Shown in pieces: positions 35,752 to 47,354 of a stretch of 64,000 nt of DNA; within the stretch, counting starts at the first letter, position 1; each line of letters opens with the position of its first letter. This DNA is from Leptobrachium leishanense. Its lineage: Eukaryota > Chordata > Amphibia > Anura > Megophryidae. The notes under the pieces were generated by a model. It saw nothing but the letters and a program-made list of their open reading frames with translations, did no database searches and was not told where the DNA came from. A program made the position numbers and the translations under genes. The stretch lies in NCBI GenBank assembly GCA_009667805.1, contig CM019063.1, positions 87,881,877-87,945,876 of the forward strand. The letters run 5' to 3'.

Positions 35752-36839
35752 TTTTTGTTCATGCTGGCGGATTAATTTGTTTCACACAATTGGGTCTAGG
35801 TCATATTCTTCATGTAATTGTCATAATTTATTGCAAAGAAATTATTAGACAGTTTAACACTTACAATGATTGCCACAATTTCAAGAATTTTATGCATTTT
35901 AATCATCGTCAAGCAATTTTGAGGCATAAAGAATGTCAAGGGTTCAATTAATAACATTTTCTCTTTTTACATTTTTTATTATTTGAAAGAAAAAATTCAG
36001 CCCTCTGAATGCAGGGAGTTAGCTTCATCAGTGAGCACTGATCTGAGCTTCTTATCAGTTCCCAGAGGATGACAACTCCTACCAATGGCCCTCAATGCTC
36101 ACGTAGTAAAAGCCATTCGATTGACTGGCGGCCGGTCAAGTGACTGCTGTATCTTAGAAGAAGTTGGCAGCATGCCACTCTGGACCAGCACTGAGGGAGA
36201 AGGGACATGAATTTAAGGTGAATTTAAAACTAAACAAGTTTATAATGGGGAGTGGTTTGGACGGTATCTTCCGTGTCTTTCACCTTTAAATTTTAACCCT
36301 AGGTTATCTCTGTAAAAACCATCAACCATGAATTTAAATCCTTCTACAATGCAAACACTATTTGCATATACATGCTTTTCGACACAATATTGTCTTGCTC
36401 ATTCAACGCTTTCATCATTTGGGGTATTCTTTCTTTTTGTACTGCTTTTCATTTCTACGTTTTGAAATAAGTTAACTGTGTTGTTATCCAGTCCCACTAA
36501 TTCTACAGCAATAACCTCAGGTTATTTTTATGCTATGTGTCTATGCTATGATTTCAGGGGCAGTGATTTTTCTGTCCCTGGCAGGTGTTTGAAAAGAGAA
36601 TAAAGAAATCAGGCACTCCTTGTCAATTCGGAATGACAAGTTAACATAGAAATGACAACGCTGAGGGCCAATTGCAAAAGCAGTGTGCGATGGTCCTCGA
36701 TGAACTAAACCTACAGAGGCTGAACAGGGCAGCGCCCGTCACTGGAACAGGGTAAGTATGCTCTGTGATATCTCATCATGAGATGGGATGTCTCATTGAT
36801 CATTAACAGGCCCGGACTGGGCCAAAAAATAGGCCAGGG
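35752..36839. other. No feature recognised
   Basis: No repeated family of the window and no credible coding frame were seen. Confidence 0.35.
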
Positions 36840-36879
36840 CATTAGGGCATTAGCGCACATTACTGTGAGATTTATTGCT

Positions 36880-37935
36880 GTGGAGCTCTGTGATACCTTC
36901 ATACACAGCACACATTACTGTGGTGCTCTGTGATGAGCGGTGTAGTGTGTATAAGGGTATCACAGAGCTCCACAGTAATATGCAGTGTGTTTGAGGGTAT
37001 CACAGAGCTTCACAGTAATATGCGGTGTGTTTATGGGTATCACAGAGCTCCACAGTAATATGCAATGTGTATGAGAGTATCACAGCAATGTGCGGTGCGT
37101 ATGAGGGTATCAGAAGCTCCAAAGTAACGTTCAGTGTTTATGAGGGTGTCACAGAGCTCCACAGTAAACACTGCACATTACTGTGGAGCTCTGTGACAGC
37201 CTCATAAACACCGCACATTACTGTGGAGCTCTGTGATGTGCAGTGTGAATGAGGGCATCACAGAGCTCCACAGTAATGTGTGGGTGGGTATGAGGGTATC
37301 ACAAAGCTCCACAGTAATGTGTGGTGTGTATTAGGGTATCACAAAGCTCCACAGTAATGTGTGGTGTGTATGAAGGTATCACAGTAATGTGCGACGTGTA
37401 TGAGGGTATCACAGTAATGTGTGGTGTGTATAAGGGCATCACAGTTGTGTGTGGTGTATATGAGGGTATCACAGTAATGTGTATTGTGTATGAGGGTATC
37501 ACAGTAATGTGTGGTGTGTATGAAGGCATCACAGTAATGTGCGGTGTGTATGAGGGTATCGCAGTAATGTGTGGTATGTATGAGTGTATCACAGTAATGT
37601 GCGGTGTGTATGAGGTTATCAGAAGCTCCACAGTAATGTTCATTGTTTATGAGGGTGTCACAGAGCTCCACAGTAAACACTGCACATTACTGTGGAGCTC
37701 TGTGACAGCCTAATAAACACTGCACATTAATGTGGAGCTCTGTGATGTGCGGTGTGTATGAGGGTGCCACAGAGCTCCACAGTAATGTGTAGTGTTTATG
37801 AGGGGATCACAGAGCTCACCAGTAAACACTGCACATTACTGTGGAGCTCTGTGACACCCTCAAACACTGCACATTACTGTGGAGCATCTGACACCCTTAC
37901 AACACTGGACATTATGGGGGTGTCACAGAGCTCCA
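36880..37935. repeat. 30-bp minisatellite with internal inversions
   Basis: The unit 'gagggtatcacagtaatgtg' plus 'tggtgtgtat' (period 30) repeats at 37330-37620. On both sides the related phrase 'cacagagctccacagtaa' occurs in both orientations ('ttactgtggagctctgtg'), making hairpins near 37140-37240 and 37640-37740. A 30-bp period keeps frames open on both strands (10-residue repeats), which explains the long spurious frames. Confidence 0.85.
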
Positions 37936-37974
37936 CAGTAATAAAACTCAATGCAATGTACCGATAAATTTATT

Positions 37975-38175
37975 TACCCCCTCCCCCAGCACATCAATTT
38001 ATTCAGCCCAAACCCCCCAGCACATTTATTCGGCCCTAACCCCCCAACACATCAATTTTTTCACCCCAACCCCCAGCACATCAATTTATACAGCCCCAAC
38101 CCCCAGCACATCAATTTATACAGCCCCAACCCCCCCAGAACATCGGTTTATACATCCCCAACCCCCCAGCACATA
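37975..38175 (+). repeat. ~30-bp minisatellite (CCCCAACCCCCAGCACATCA)
   Basis: Six or so imperfect units of 'ccccaacccccagcacatca' followed by 'atttatacag' are visible. It is C-rich on the plus strand. Confidence 0.8.
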
Positions 38176-38329
38176 TATTTATTAATTAACAAATTCACAT
38201 AGACTTTAACAAGAATTGTGGCTGGTGTGAGGGAGAGAGATGAGGAGGAGGGTTACTGTGTAGGACATTTACCACTGACGGCAGAGATTGTGGTTAACAT
38301 TGTATCAGCTAAGGGGTTAAGAGAGCCAA

Positions 38330-39110
38330 TCTGGCCTTGAAATTGCCCCGAATAGTGAATTTCCCCATTTGGTGCACTTTCGTGGCCATTCGGGTATTCG
38401 GAGAACAGGTAGTTCGTCAAATTTTTCCTGAAAAGACTGTGCCTGTTTTACGGCAGTGAAATCCCCCATAGAGAAGCAATGGCTATGAACAGCAGTGAAA
38501 AGTTGCCACTATGGCCTGGTGTTCGGTGTTTTCATTCGGCAGGTTTAATCAGGCGAACCTCATAGGCTCAATGTTAAAAATATTCCCTTTTTTTTCAAAT
38601 CTAATAAACTGTTTATTTTATTAATCTGCAGCAAAAGGTCTCTATTTATATTTTCAGATTTTTTTGGCAGTTTTTGGAATTTTTTCAGCAAAATTTGTTT
38701 TTCCGATTTTTTTTTAAATAGCGTTTTTTTAATGCAGCAGACCTTTTTATTATTATTCATAGGACCTCATATGTTAATTCCAGACATTTTCATCCAGTTG
38801 ATTTTTTTTTCCAAACAGCGTTTCAAATTTGGCACTTTCAATTGTTTTTTTTACCCATCTGGCAGCTTGCCGGCTTTTCTGTAGCTGGTTGGCGGCTCAT
38901 CTGCTGCATTTAGCGGATTTCCGGTGTGTTTGCGGCAGCTGTCCAGCAGGTTGGCGGCGGCTGGTTTGTGGCAGCAGGTCGATTCGCTACACTTCGGGGT
39001 TCTGCGGTGAATGCTGAATTCACCGTAGGGTCAGCGAATTGGACTTGCCGAAGTGCGGCGATACAGATGGCACCGAAATTTGATATTTCGGTGCTCTCTG
39101 AATAACCTTG
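38330..39110 (+). mobile_element. Diverged family B MITE, copy B5
   Basis: It shares the family order: 'ggccattcgggtattcggag', 'cggcagtgaaatccccca', 'aataaactgttta', 'gacctcatatgttaat', and ends 'gaataaccttg' at 39110. It lacks the perfect hairpin of B2 and B3 and differs in many positions, so it is an older subfamily. The left end is approximate. Confidence 0.65.
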
Positions 39111-40235
39111 TTGGTTTTAACTGAAGTTGAGAAAGTAAGAAAAAAAGCTGTATGGTGTCAGTTATAACTGACGTTTAGAGAGAAAAAAAAAAGCTGTATG
39201 CGGGGGGGGGGAGTTTCTACGCCCGTTGCAGCTTTTGAAAGTGTTGAAACCCTCCAACGTGACGTGACGCTTGGCAGACACAGCGTACATACTGCTCGCA
39301 TTGCAAGACCTTGCTCGTTTATAAAGCTTAAATTAATAAAAAAAATGTTGCTCAAGACAAAACTCTTGCAGACCAAGTTACTCACAATCCAATGTTTTAC
39401 TGTATGAAGTTTAGTATTGAATGGGACGGATTATTCTGTCCTAATGAAGCCACATGTTACTGAGATGTAAAATATGGCAGCGGATATTTTGTGAAACTTC
39501 CTGTTTGTGCATGGACCATGAATATAATGTGATGTGGATAAATGTTTCTATATTGGGACTCCATAGCTTGTGTGTGTATTTATAAAACTTTTAACCAGTT
39601 TAATTAGGTGTTTATCTCGAACGCCAAGCCCAAAGACTACCAAAGGCCGGTCAGGGCGCGAGTCTTAATGGGCAGCGTGAGAATCATCACACCCCTGAAG
39701 CACCTACTGCACTGGGAGGCATTTTTATAGGAAAATTTACATCATTGAGTATTGTGACATCACAGAGATTTGAAACTCCAGTCAATCACCATCCAGGAGC
39801 CTGGTTTGAAACCCCAGCCATTCTCCATCCAGGAGTCAGACATGCCAACCAATCTTATTAAAGGACCGCACAGCATTCACTTTAATTGAAGCATCTGCAG
39901 AAACTTTAAACCCTGGCGCCTGAAAACCCATTTTTTTAAAGGCAAGTTGGTAAAACAAGTGCGTTCATTAACCCGTTCACCACCGCACCATCTTGCAGTG
40001 CATAAAGTATGTTCTTCAAGATGGTGCGCCATGTTTAAATGTGTAAATACCAGTGTTGAATGGTTTCAAAAACACGCAGACACACACACGCTATAAATAA
40101 AATATTAATATATGAAACATATCAACCCCATGTGCAACTGTTTCAATGCTATTTTTAACTGTGTCAATACCACACTCACTGTCTTACAACACAAAACTAC
40201 ACTATACATATATACTGTATATATATAGTTATGTT
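39111..40235. other. No gene recognised
   Basis: A short hairpin with 'caccatcttgcagtg' facing 'cttcaagatggtg' lies at about 39985-40028. The rest shows nothing I can name. Confidence 0.35.
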
Positions 40236-40503
40236 TACTATTGCAGAAGCCACTTGCACATCACAGCAATTCAAAGAATTGCATCCCAGAGCTCCTGTGC
40301 CACATTCCCCATATGCAGCAAGGAATTCTGGGTAGGATGTGCAAATGACATCCGTCTGACTTTTATGCATCCTGGGTCTGTTATTACACAGAACCCTAAA
40401 ATCAATGCTATGCCATACTGTGGCTTTCTAGCAGAGATAAGGTTTATGCAACTGGTCAAAGTCACTAATAGGACAGCGCTGGTTCGGGTTTGTTGGACCC
40501 TCA
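40236..40503 (-). repeat. R1 repeat, copy 3
   Basis: It is the reverse complement of 1-235 and continues with 'ggacagcgctggttcgggtt'. The Tc1 element inserted just after it. Confidence 0.8.
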
Positions 40504-40509
40504 TATATA

Positions 40510-41749
40510 CATTATTTGCCAAAGGTATTCGCTCACCCATCCAAATAATCAGAATCAGGTGTCCCAATCACTTCCATGGCCACAGGTATATAAAATCAAG
40601 CACCTAGGCATGCAGACTGTATTTACAAACATTTGTGAAAGAATGGGTCGCTCTCAGGAGCTCAGTGAATTCCAGCGTGGAACTGTGATAGGATGCCACC
40701 TGTGCAACAAATCCAGTCGTGAAATTTCCTCGCTCCTAAATATTCCACAGTCAACTGTCAGCTGTATTATAAGAACGTGGAAGTGTTTGGGAACGACAGA
40801 AACTCAGCCACGAAGTGGTAGACCACGTAAACTGACGGAGCGGGGTCAGCGGATGCTGAAGCGCATAGTGCGAAGAGGTCGCCAACTTTCGGCAGAGTCA
40901 ATCGCTACAGACCTCCAAACTTCATGTGGCCTTCAGATTAGCTCAAGAACAGTGCGCAGAGAGCTTCATGGAATGGGTTTCCATGGCCGAGCAGCTGCAT
41001 CCAAGCCATACATCATCAAGTGCAATGCAAAGCGTCGGATGCAGTTGTGTAAAGCAGGCTGCCACTGGACTCTAGAGCAGCGGAGACGCGTTCTCTGGAG
41101 TGACGAATTGCGCTTCTCCATCTGGCAATCTGATGGATGAGTCTGGGTTTGGTGGTTGCCAGGAGAACGGTACTTGTCTGACTGCATTGTGCCAAGTGTA
41201 AAGTTTGGTGGAGGGGGGATTATGATGTGGGGTTGTTTTTCAGGAGCTGGGCTTGGCCCCTTAGTTCCAGTGAAAGGAACTCTGAATACTTCAGCATACC
41301 AAGACAATTTGGACAATTCCATGCTCCCAACTTTGTGGGAACAGTTTGGAGCTGGCCCCTTCCTCTTCCAACATGACTGTGCACCAGTGCACAAAGCAAG
41401 GTCCATAAAGACATGGATGACAGAGTCTGGTGTGGATGAACTTGACTGCACAGAGTCCTGACCTCAACCCGATAGAACCTTTGGGATGAATTAGAGCGGA
41501 GACTGAGAGCCAGGCCTTCTCGTCCAACATCAGTGTGTGACCTCACAAATGCGCTTCTGGAAGAATGGTCAAAAATTCCTATAAACACACTCCTAAACCT
41601 TGTGGACAGCCTTCCCAGAAGAGTTAAAGCTGTTATAGCTGCAAAGGGTGGAGCAATGTCATATTGAAGCCTATGGATTAGGAATGGGATGTCACTTAAA
41701 TTTATATGTGAGTCAAGGCAGGTGAGCGAATACGTTTGGCAATATAGTG
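40510..41749 (+). mobile_element. Tc1/mariner transposon (1,240 bp)
   Basis: The inverted ends are CATTATTTGCCAAAGGTATT on the left and the complement of CACTATATTGCCAAACGTAT on the right, followed by GCTCACC. TA dinucleotides flank both ends (40508-40509 and 41750-41751), the fixed target of this superfamily. Its length is near that of full Tc1 elements. It lies between two R1 copies of the same orientation. Confidence 0.92.
40643..41666 (+). pseudogene. Tc1-like DD34E transposase, broken
   Basis: The start at 40643 (MGRSQELSEF) opens the paired-like DNA-binding region, with a helix-turn-helix at about residues 8-45, a GRPRKLTER linker and a second helical domain. The catalytic triad is visible: D in WSDELRF, D in QHDCAPVH and E in SPDLNPIE. 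Damage consists of an in-frame TGA at 41138-41140 (CGA to TGA would explain it) and two small deletions near 41445 and 41481, so the C-terminal third lies in shifted frames. The last codon is at 41664-41666. The family excises and inserts DNA at TA; this copy cannot. Confidence 0.92.
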
Positions 41750-41772
41750 TATATATTTATATAGTGTGTTTA

Positions 41773-42043
41773 ATATTGCAGAAGCCACCTGCACATCATA
41801 GCAATTCAAAGAATTGCATCCCAGAACTCCTGTGCCACATTTCCCATATGCAGCAAGGAATTCTGGGTAGGATATGCAAATGACCTCTGTCTCACTTTTA
41901 TGCATCCTGGGTCTGTTATTACACAGAACCCTAAAATCAATGCTATGCCACACTGTGGCTTTGTAGCAAAGATAAGGTTTATGCAACTGGTCAAAGCCAC
42001 TCCTAGGACAGCGCTGTTTCAGGTTTGTTGAACCTTCATCAGC
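41773..42043 (-). repeat. R1 repeat, copy 4
   Basis: It is nearly identical to copy 3 and in the same orientation, extending to 'ggacagcgctgtttcaggtt' and 'ttcatcagctagg'. Confidence 0.8.
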
Positions 42044-42295
42044 TAGGAGACAGGCATGTATATATATAAACACCAGGAAACAGCACTCCATATCAATGAC
42101 CACCTTCATCCACCATTTTCTGCAACAAAAAAAACACATTTCAAAAGTTCAAAAAACTTGACTGAGGTAATAAATGATGGGGATTCAGTTCACAAAGTAT
42201 GATCATAGTTCGCTTAAGCCTGTCACAGTCGCCAATGTACCCCATCGTTGACAGGTCTTATCTAACTTGACCGAATCTGCACTTACAGGATCAAC

Positions 42296-42434
42296 CCAGA
42301 GCTCCTGTGCCACATTCCCCATATGCAGCAATGAATTCTGGGTAGAATACCATATTACCTCTTTCTCACTTTTATGCATCCTGGGTCTGTTATTACACAG
42401 AACCCTAAAATCACTGCTATGCCGCACTGTGGCT
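42296..42434 (-). repeat. R1 repeat, partial copy 5
   Basis: It contains 'agctcctgtgccacattccc' and 'tgcatcctgggtctgttatt' but lacks both outer parts. Confidence 0.75.
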
Positions 42435-42436
42435 AC

Positions 42437-44120
42437 ACACACATACAAAATCAAAGACTGAATATCGCTGTTTTGGCGGATGATGTTGGCGCAGTGGCAC
42501 AGCATAATCAAAGGCTAAGACTCATGATGTCGACGGGGTTATGACGGCGTAGTAGTTGTGGCGCAGTATAATCTTAGGCTACGTCTCGCTATGTTGGTGG
42601 GGTTATGTTGGCGCAGTAGCAGTGGCGGAGGAAGGATAAAAGGCTATGTCGGCGGGGTTATGACGGAGCAGCATAATCGAAGGCTGTGTCTCGCTATGTT
42701 GGCAGGGATATGTCAGCACAGCAGCTCTGGCGCCTCATAATAAAAGACTGTGGGCTATATTACATTCTTCACGCAAAAACGCACGTGCAACACGTGAACT
42801 TGTGAGGCAAGTGTTAAACGTTAACGCGCGTAAACCAACGCTGGAATTACAATCCTCATGCATTTTTTCATCCGTCGAGCAATAATGTGCGTTAAACGGA
42901 CGCGCACAATGTTGAGCGCAGAAATCGCTGTGCGGACTGTTTTTTTCATGCGGTTCAGCCAATCAGAATTAAGAACCACAATTATCGGACGTTACGTTTT
43001 TGCACTGGTCAAAGTCAATCTGAGTACATACTGTATGCTGCAGCAATAATAAATGAACACACAACGTCTCCATTTTATTGGATTGGTTTGTGTAGAATGT
43101 GTAACTATACTTTGCAGCATTTTTTTTGGGCTGGTGTATTTGGGTTCGGCCAGGTCGTTCAGATTTGCCATTAACACCAGCTTTTAGGAGTTGCTAAAAT
43201 TATGCGCTCAAAGGCTATGCGTTAATTCCTGCGCATAGATTGTAATACCATCCGCATACCAGCGCACATTCGTGTTTGACCTCACAATGTTAAGTATAGG
43301 ACGCACGCAGTACAGTACGCTCTAGCTGGGTTCGCGCAGGTTCACCCGTGGTAGACGAATACGCGCGTTTGTTGCACTGACATTGTAATACGACGTTCAG
43401 CGCAAAGGGTTTTACCCCTCATCTTAATGAGTTTTTGCGCCGGCGCAAACGTTTGTGCGAAGATGGTAATAGGGCCCTGTGTCTTGCTGTGTCAACTGGG
43501 TGATGTTGCGCAGTACTGCAGCAGAATAAAACATTACTGTTGTCTTTTTCGGCGGATGATATCAGCGCAGTAGCAGTGATGCAGTATAATATGTCTCGCT
43601 GTGTCGGCCACGCTGCCCTGCCCTGGCTTTTCACAAGCGCAGTTCTGCTACTGATTGGCACGGGGTTTTGACCTGCTCCAAAAACAGTGGAATTTAAAAA
43701 TCAGCGAACCCGCTTCACTGCCTGTGAAACGTATTAGCTGTTTTCCAGAATCGCTTCACATTGCGAATGCGTCCGAAGTCTTCCTGTGACGCGGGCTCGC
43801 TGGTTTTTAAAGTTTGCTCTTATCAGACCAGGTCAAAACCCCAGTGCCGATTAGTAGCGGGACCACACCTGTGAATAGCCACGGTAGAACAGCCTGGTCG
43901 ACACAGCGTGACGCAGCCTCTGATTGTGCTGCGCCACTGCTACAGCGTCAACATAACCCCGCCAACATAGTGAGACGTAGCCTTTGATTATTTTACGCTA
44001 CTTTAACTGCACTGTTATAACCCTGCCGACACAGCAAGACGCAGTCTTTTATTATGCTGCACCACTGCGTCGACATCACCCCACCGACACAGTGAGGCGT
44101 AGCCTTTGATTAAGCTGCAC
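42437..44120. mobile_element. Foldback-type element with inverted tandem arrays
   Basis: The left half carries units such as 'tcgctatgttggcggggtta' plus 'ggcgcagtagcagtgg' and 'ataatcaaaggctacgtc'. The right half carries the same units reversed ('gacgtagcctttgattat', 'cataaccccgcc'), period about 58-64 bp. The two arrays flank a palindrome whose arms contain 'ggcacggggttttgacctg' (43660-43678) and 'caggtcaaaaccccagtgcc' (43831-43850), centred near 43760. MITE A3 interrupts the left half. Without it the element is about 960 bp. Arms of tandem repeats around a loop are the hallmark of foldback elements. Outer ends and TSD are not resolved. Confidence 0.7.
42752..43477. mobile_element. Family A MITE, copy A3 (726 bp)
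   Basis: The ends are GGGCTATATTACATTCTTCA and GGTAATAGGGCCC, with an exact TGT duplication (42749-42751 and 43478-43480). It has the same interior as A1. It inserted into the left array of the foldback element. Confidence 0.87.
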
Positions 44121-44294
44121 CCAGGGCTGGCCCAAGCCACTGTGCTGTCTGGAGCGATGGATGAAATGCTGCCCCCCCAAGAAAAAAAAAGTGACGTATG
44201 AGTGTATCACAGAATCCACTGCACTACAATAAAACTCACAGCAATGTGCGCTGTGTAGGAGCGTATCACAAAATCCACGGCAATTAAACACAAA

Positions 44295-44585
44295 GGGCCC
44301 TATTACATTCTTCATGTAAAAACGCACGCGCAACGTGTGAATTTTTGCGCAAAGCGTTAAACGTTAACGCGCGTAAATCAACGCTGGTATTGCAATCCTC
44401 GCGCATTTTTTTATCCGTCAAAAAATAACGTGCGTAAAACGGACGCGCACAAACGAGCGCGCACCAACGTTGCGCGCAGAAATCAGTGTGCGGATCGGTT
44501 TTTTCACGAGATTCAGACAATCAGAATTAAGAACCACAATTATCTCACACACGCAAACGTTTGCGCGAAGAATGTAATAGGGCCC
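44295..44585. mobile_element. Family A MITE, internally deleted copy A4 (291 bp)
   Basis: The ends are GGGCCCTATTACATTCTTCA and GAATGTAATAGGGCCC, with an exact AAA duplication (44292-44294 and 44586-44588). The left half matches A1 ('cgttaacgcgcgtaaatcaa'); most of the right half is gone. Confidence 0.87.
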
Positions 44586-44620
44586 AAAAACATTAAATTT
44601 ATGTATTTATACAGGGTACG

Positions 44621-44960
44621 CGAGGTGCTGCAGCAGCCTTGCGAGTTTATACTGGGTGAGGTGCTGCAGCAGCCTTGTGTGTTTATACGGGGTATGCAAG
44701 GTGCTGCAGCAGCCCTGTGTGTTTAAACAAGGTATGTGAGGTGCTGCCGCAGCCCTGTGTGTTTATACAAGGTATGCGAGGTACTGCAGCAGCCCTGTGT
44801 TTTTATACAGGGAATGCGAGGTGCTGCAGCAGCCCTGTGTGTTTATACAAGGCATGCGATGTGCTGCAGCAGCCCTGTGTGTTTATACAAGGTATGCAAG
44901 GTGCTGCAGCAGCCCTGTGTGTTTATACAGGGAATGTGAGGTGCTGCAGCAGCATAGCCT
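44621..44960 (+). repeat. 40-bp minisatellite (GGTGCTGCAGCAGCCCTGTG)
   Basis: The motif 'gtgctgcagcagccctgtgt' followed by 'gtttatacaaggtatg' recurs at exact 40-bp steps (44661, 44701, 44741, 44781, 44821, 44861, 44901, 44941). As 40 is not a multiple of 3, all three frames read the same peptides in turn. Confidence 0.92.
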
Positions 44961-46146
44961 GTCACATTCACACAGATAGACACTGCTGAGCAGCAGGTTT
45001 GGCCCCAGGGGTCCTGCTCACTCTTTCGCCTGTATGTGCACATTTTGGGGCCGCTGCTGCTGCTCACGTTGCTGTGGGAGAGCAGGAGCCCAGGCCTCAT
45101 CCTCCTCATCCCAACTTACTAGAGACCCAGGCCTCACCGCAACAAATAGGCCGTGGCCCCAGTGCCTACCTGCTTGATGTAGATGGTGCTCTATGCCGGG
45201 GTCTTGCGGCTCATCTCTGCAGGAATAAAAAAAAAAAGGCGCGTGCTCCAGCCAGCATCTGACGCGGACAGGACTGCACCAAGTGGCGGGGGAAAGGAGT
45301 GGTGGCCTGTGGTGACCCTCGAGGCTGGGGAGCAGCTAATGGGTGGGTATTGTACCCACCTAGTACTGTAGGATAGATATTTTTTGTTTAGATAATAATT
45401 TATGGTGTAAAGATTATGGGCACTATTCCATACTATTCCTACAATCCATAGTTGGTGCTAATGCTGCATCTTTATATGTAATTGTTAGCATAGGAGAAGT
45501 AAGTTTAACGTCTAGCATCGATATTCCGATTTTGACGCTACAATCAGGTGAAAACGTTCTGCCTCGCAGCTTGCACGAGCTTGCTCTCCTATATTTAACA
45601 TGGGGTTGTAATCTATTTTTAGCGTCTCGACAAGTTAGGTATTACAAAGTGCAGGTGCAATTTAGCATTTTTGTGATAGGTCACATAGGTCAGAAGCTTT
45701 CTGGAATAATGATTTCTTCCTCTTGGTCCTCTTAGAAAGGTTGCCGGAGACTCTATCTACAAAAGGGGACATGATGACTGTGGTAAACATTGCACAAGAC
45801 ACTTACAAAATAGCTGCAGTTTGAATGGGCCTAGTGGGCTTCAGTGATTGGAAATCACTTCTTTTGGGGGTGAAAAATATTCCTGCACACTCTCAAACGC
45901 CTGTTGGATCCCTTCCTGTGCCCAATGTAGGCCTTATTCTAGATACTAGAAGGCTCTTGAACAATCTGGAAAATTGTGGTTACAGACACATTATTCACAT
46001 TATGGGTGTAAAAAAAAAAGGACAGAGAACGTAAAAGCCATATTCCCCTTATTTTTAATACTATCTTGAGTAGTGACTGCATCACCTTCTGTTTGATCAA
46101 CTGTGTACACTGTGCCCTTTGGTATAGGTTTTCAGTAAACTTTTGC
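44961..46146. other. No gene recognised
   Basis: A GC-rich patch at 45000-45330 and AT-richer DNA after it show no domain motif. The phrase 'gggcactattccatactatt' at 45419 vaguely resembles family A ends, but no partner end was found. Confidence 0.35.
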
Positions 46147-46150
46147 TTAA

Positions 46151-47350
46151 CCCCTTCACTGCTGATGACGTGTGGGACACGTCCTCAGTTACTCCCGCTA
46201 TATGCTGAGGACGTGTCCCACACGTCATCAGTTTTGCGGGACCCCCGGCGGAGATACTCACCTCTCTGTCCGGGGTCCCACGGCGGTCTGACTTCAGCGT
46301 CCTCAGACGCTGAAGTTAAGACCCGCTCGACGTCAATGACGTCATCACGCCATGCACGATGATGTCATTTCCAGGCGACCCCCCAGCAATGCTGGAGATC
46401 GCCTGGAAGGGAGGGGGTATCCATTCAGATCCCTCTCCCTCCCGATCGGGAGGTCTCAGAAAGAAAAGCCAGGCACCGCTTAAAAGGGGAGAGTCTCCCC
46501 TTTTAAGCGGTGCCTGGTTTTAACCCCTTAGGCACCGGGTCTCACTTCAGCGCCTTGCGGCGCCAAAGTGCGGCCTAGCTCCAGTGGGGGCCACCATCTT
46601 GGATGTTGGCTCCACCCCCGGGTCCCCCCACGCTGGCTGATGTCATCACACATAGCATGATGATGTCAGATAGCCGTGGAACACCTAGCTGCCCGGGGAT
46701 TTCCCAAGGAAATACCCTGGTGGAGATAGGGGGTTCCTTTGAACCCCCGATATCTCCAGAGCCGTGGCAGCTAGGGGGTCATGGGGCGCCTGAGCATGGC
46801 CTTTCGAATGATACCCAACATGACTAGGTATAAAGTAAAAAAAATAATAATAATAATAAAAAAATTATAATAAAAAAAACATGTATTTTTTTGTGTGTTG
46901 TTTTTATTAATGCAGCAATATTGTTCGCATTTAAATTATAATGTGAACAATGATGCTGCACTAATGATTTTTTTCTATGGGGTGCGTTTGCTAAAAATCC
47001 CGTAATTCCCCCAAAAAAAGTAACGAGTCCCCATTTCTAATTTTTGTACAAGCGCACCCCATAGAAAATATAACCGCAAATTTTCATGTGATAAAAGGTG
47101 AAAAAAAACACTTTACACGCTGCAGATGATTAAAAATTCAAATTTTATTGCATTTTTTGTTATAATATACAGACAGGACATGACGTATACATATAAAAAT
47201 TATATATTATGAATCTGCCGGAAAGAACGATATATAATATGTCCGAGTCGTATAATAAAATGTGGCTTCAAATCGCGTTTAGACATGATGAGCGAAAGTG
47301 GTAAAAATGAGCTCAGCACACAGCGGTGAAATGCCTCAGCAGTGAAAGGG
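46151..47350. mobile_element. piggyBac MITE with embedded perfect palindrome (1,200 bp)
   Basis: TTAA flanks both ends exactly (46147-46150 and 47351-47354). The termini are CCCCTTCACTGCTGATGACG and CCTCAGCAGTGAAAGGG. The right half matches the right arm of the element at 34006-35121 ('gcaatattgttcgcattt', 'gcgcaccccatagaaaat'). A 24-bp perfect stem around one central base lies at 46469-46517. It is non-coding. Confidence 0.85.
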
Positions 47351-47354
47351 TTAA

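Noticed and set aside
37299..37713. Long frames on both strands with GVYEGITVMC-like repeats
   Set aside because: They arise from the 30-bp minisatellite, a multiple of three, and are mirror images on opposite strands.
36880..38175. CRISPR-like regular repeats
   Set aside because: Units are contiguous or imperfect without unique spacers; these are minisatellites in a eukaryotic context.
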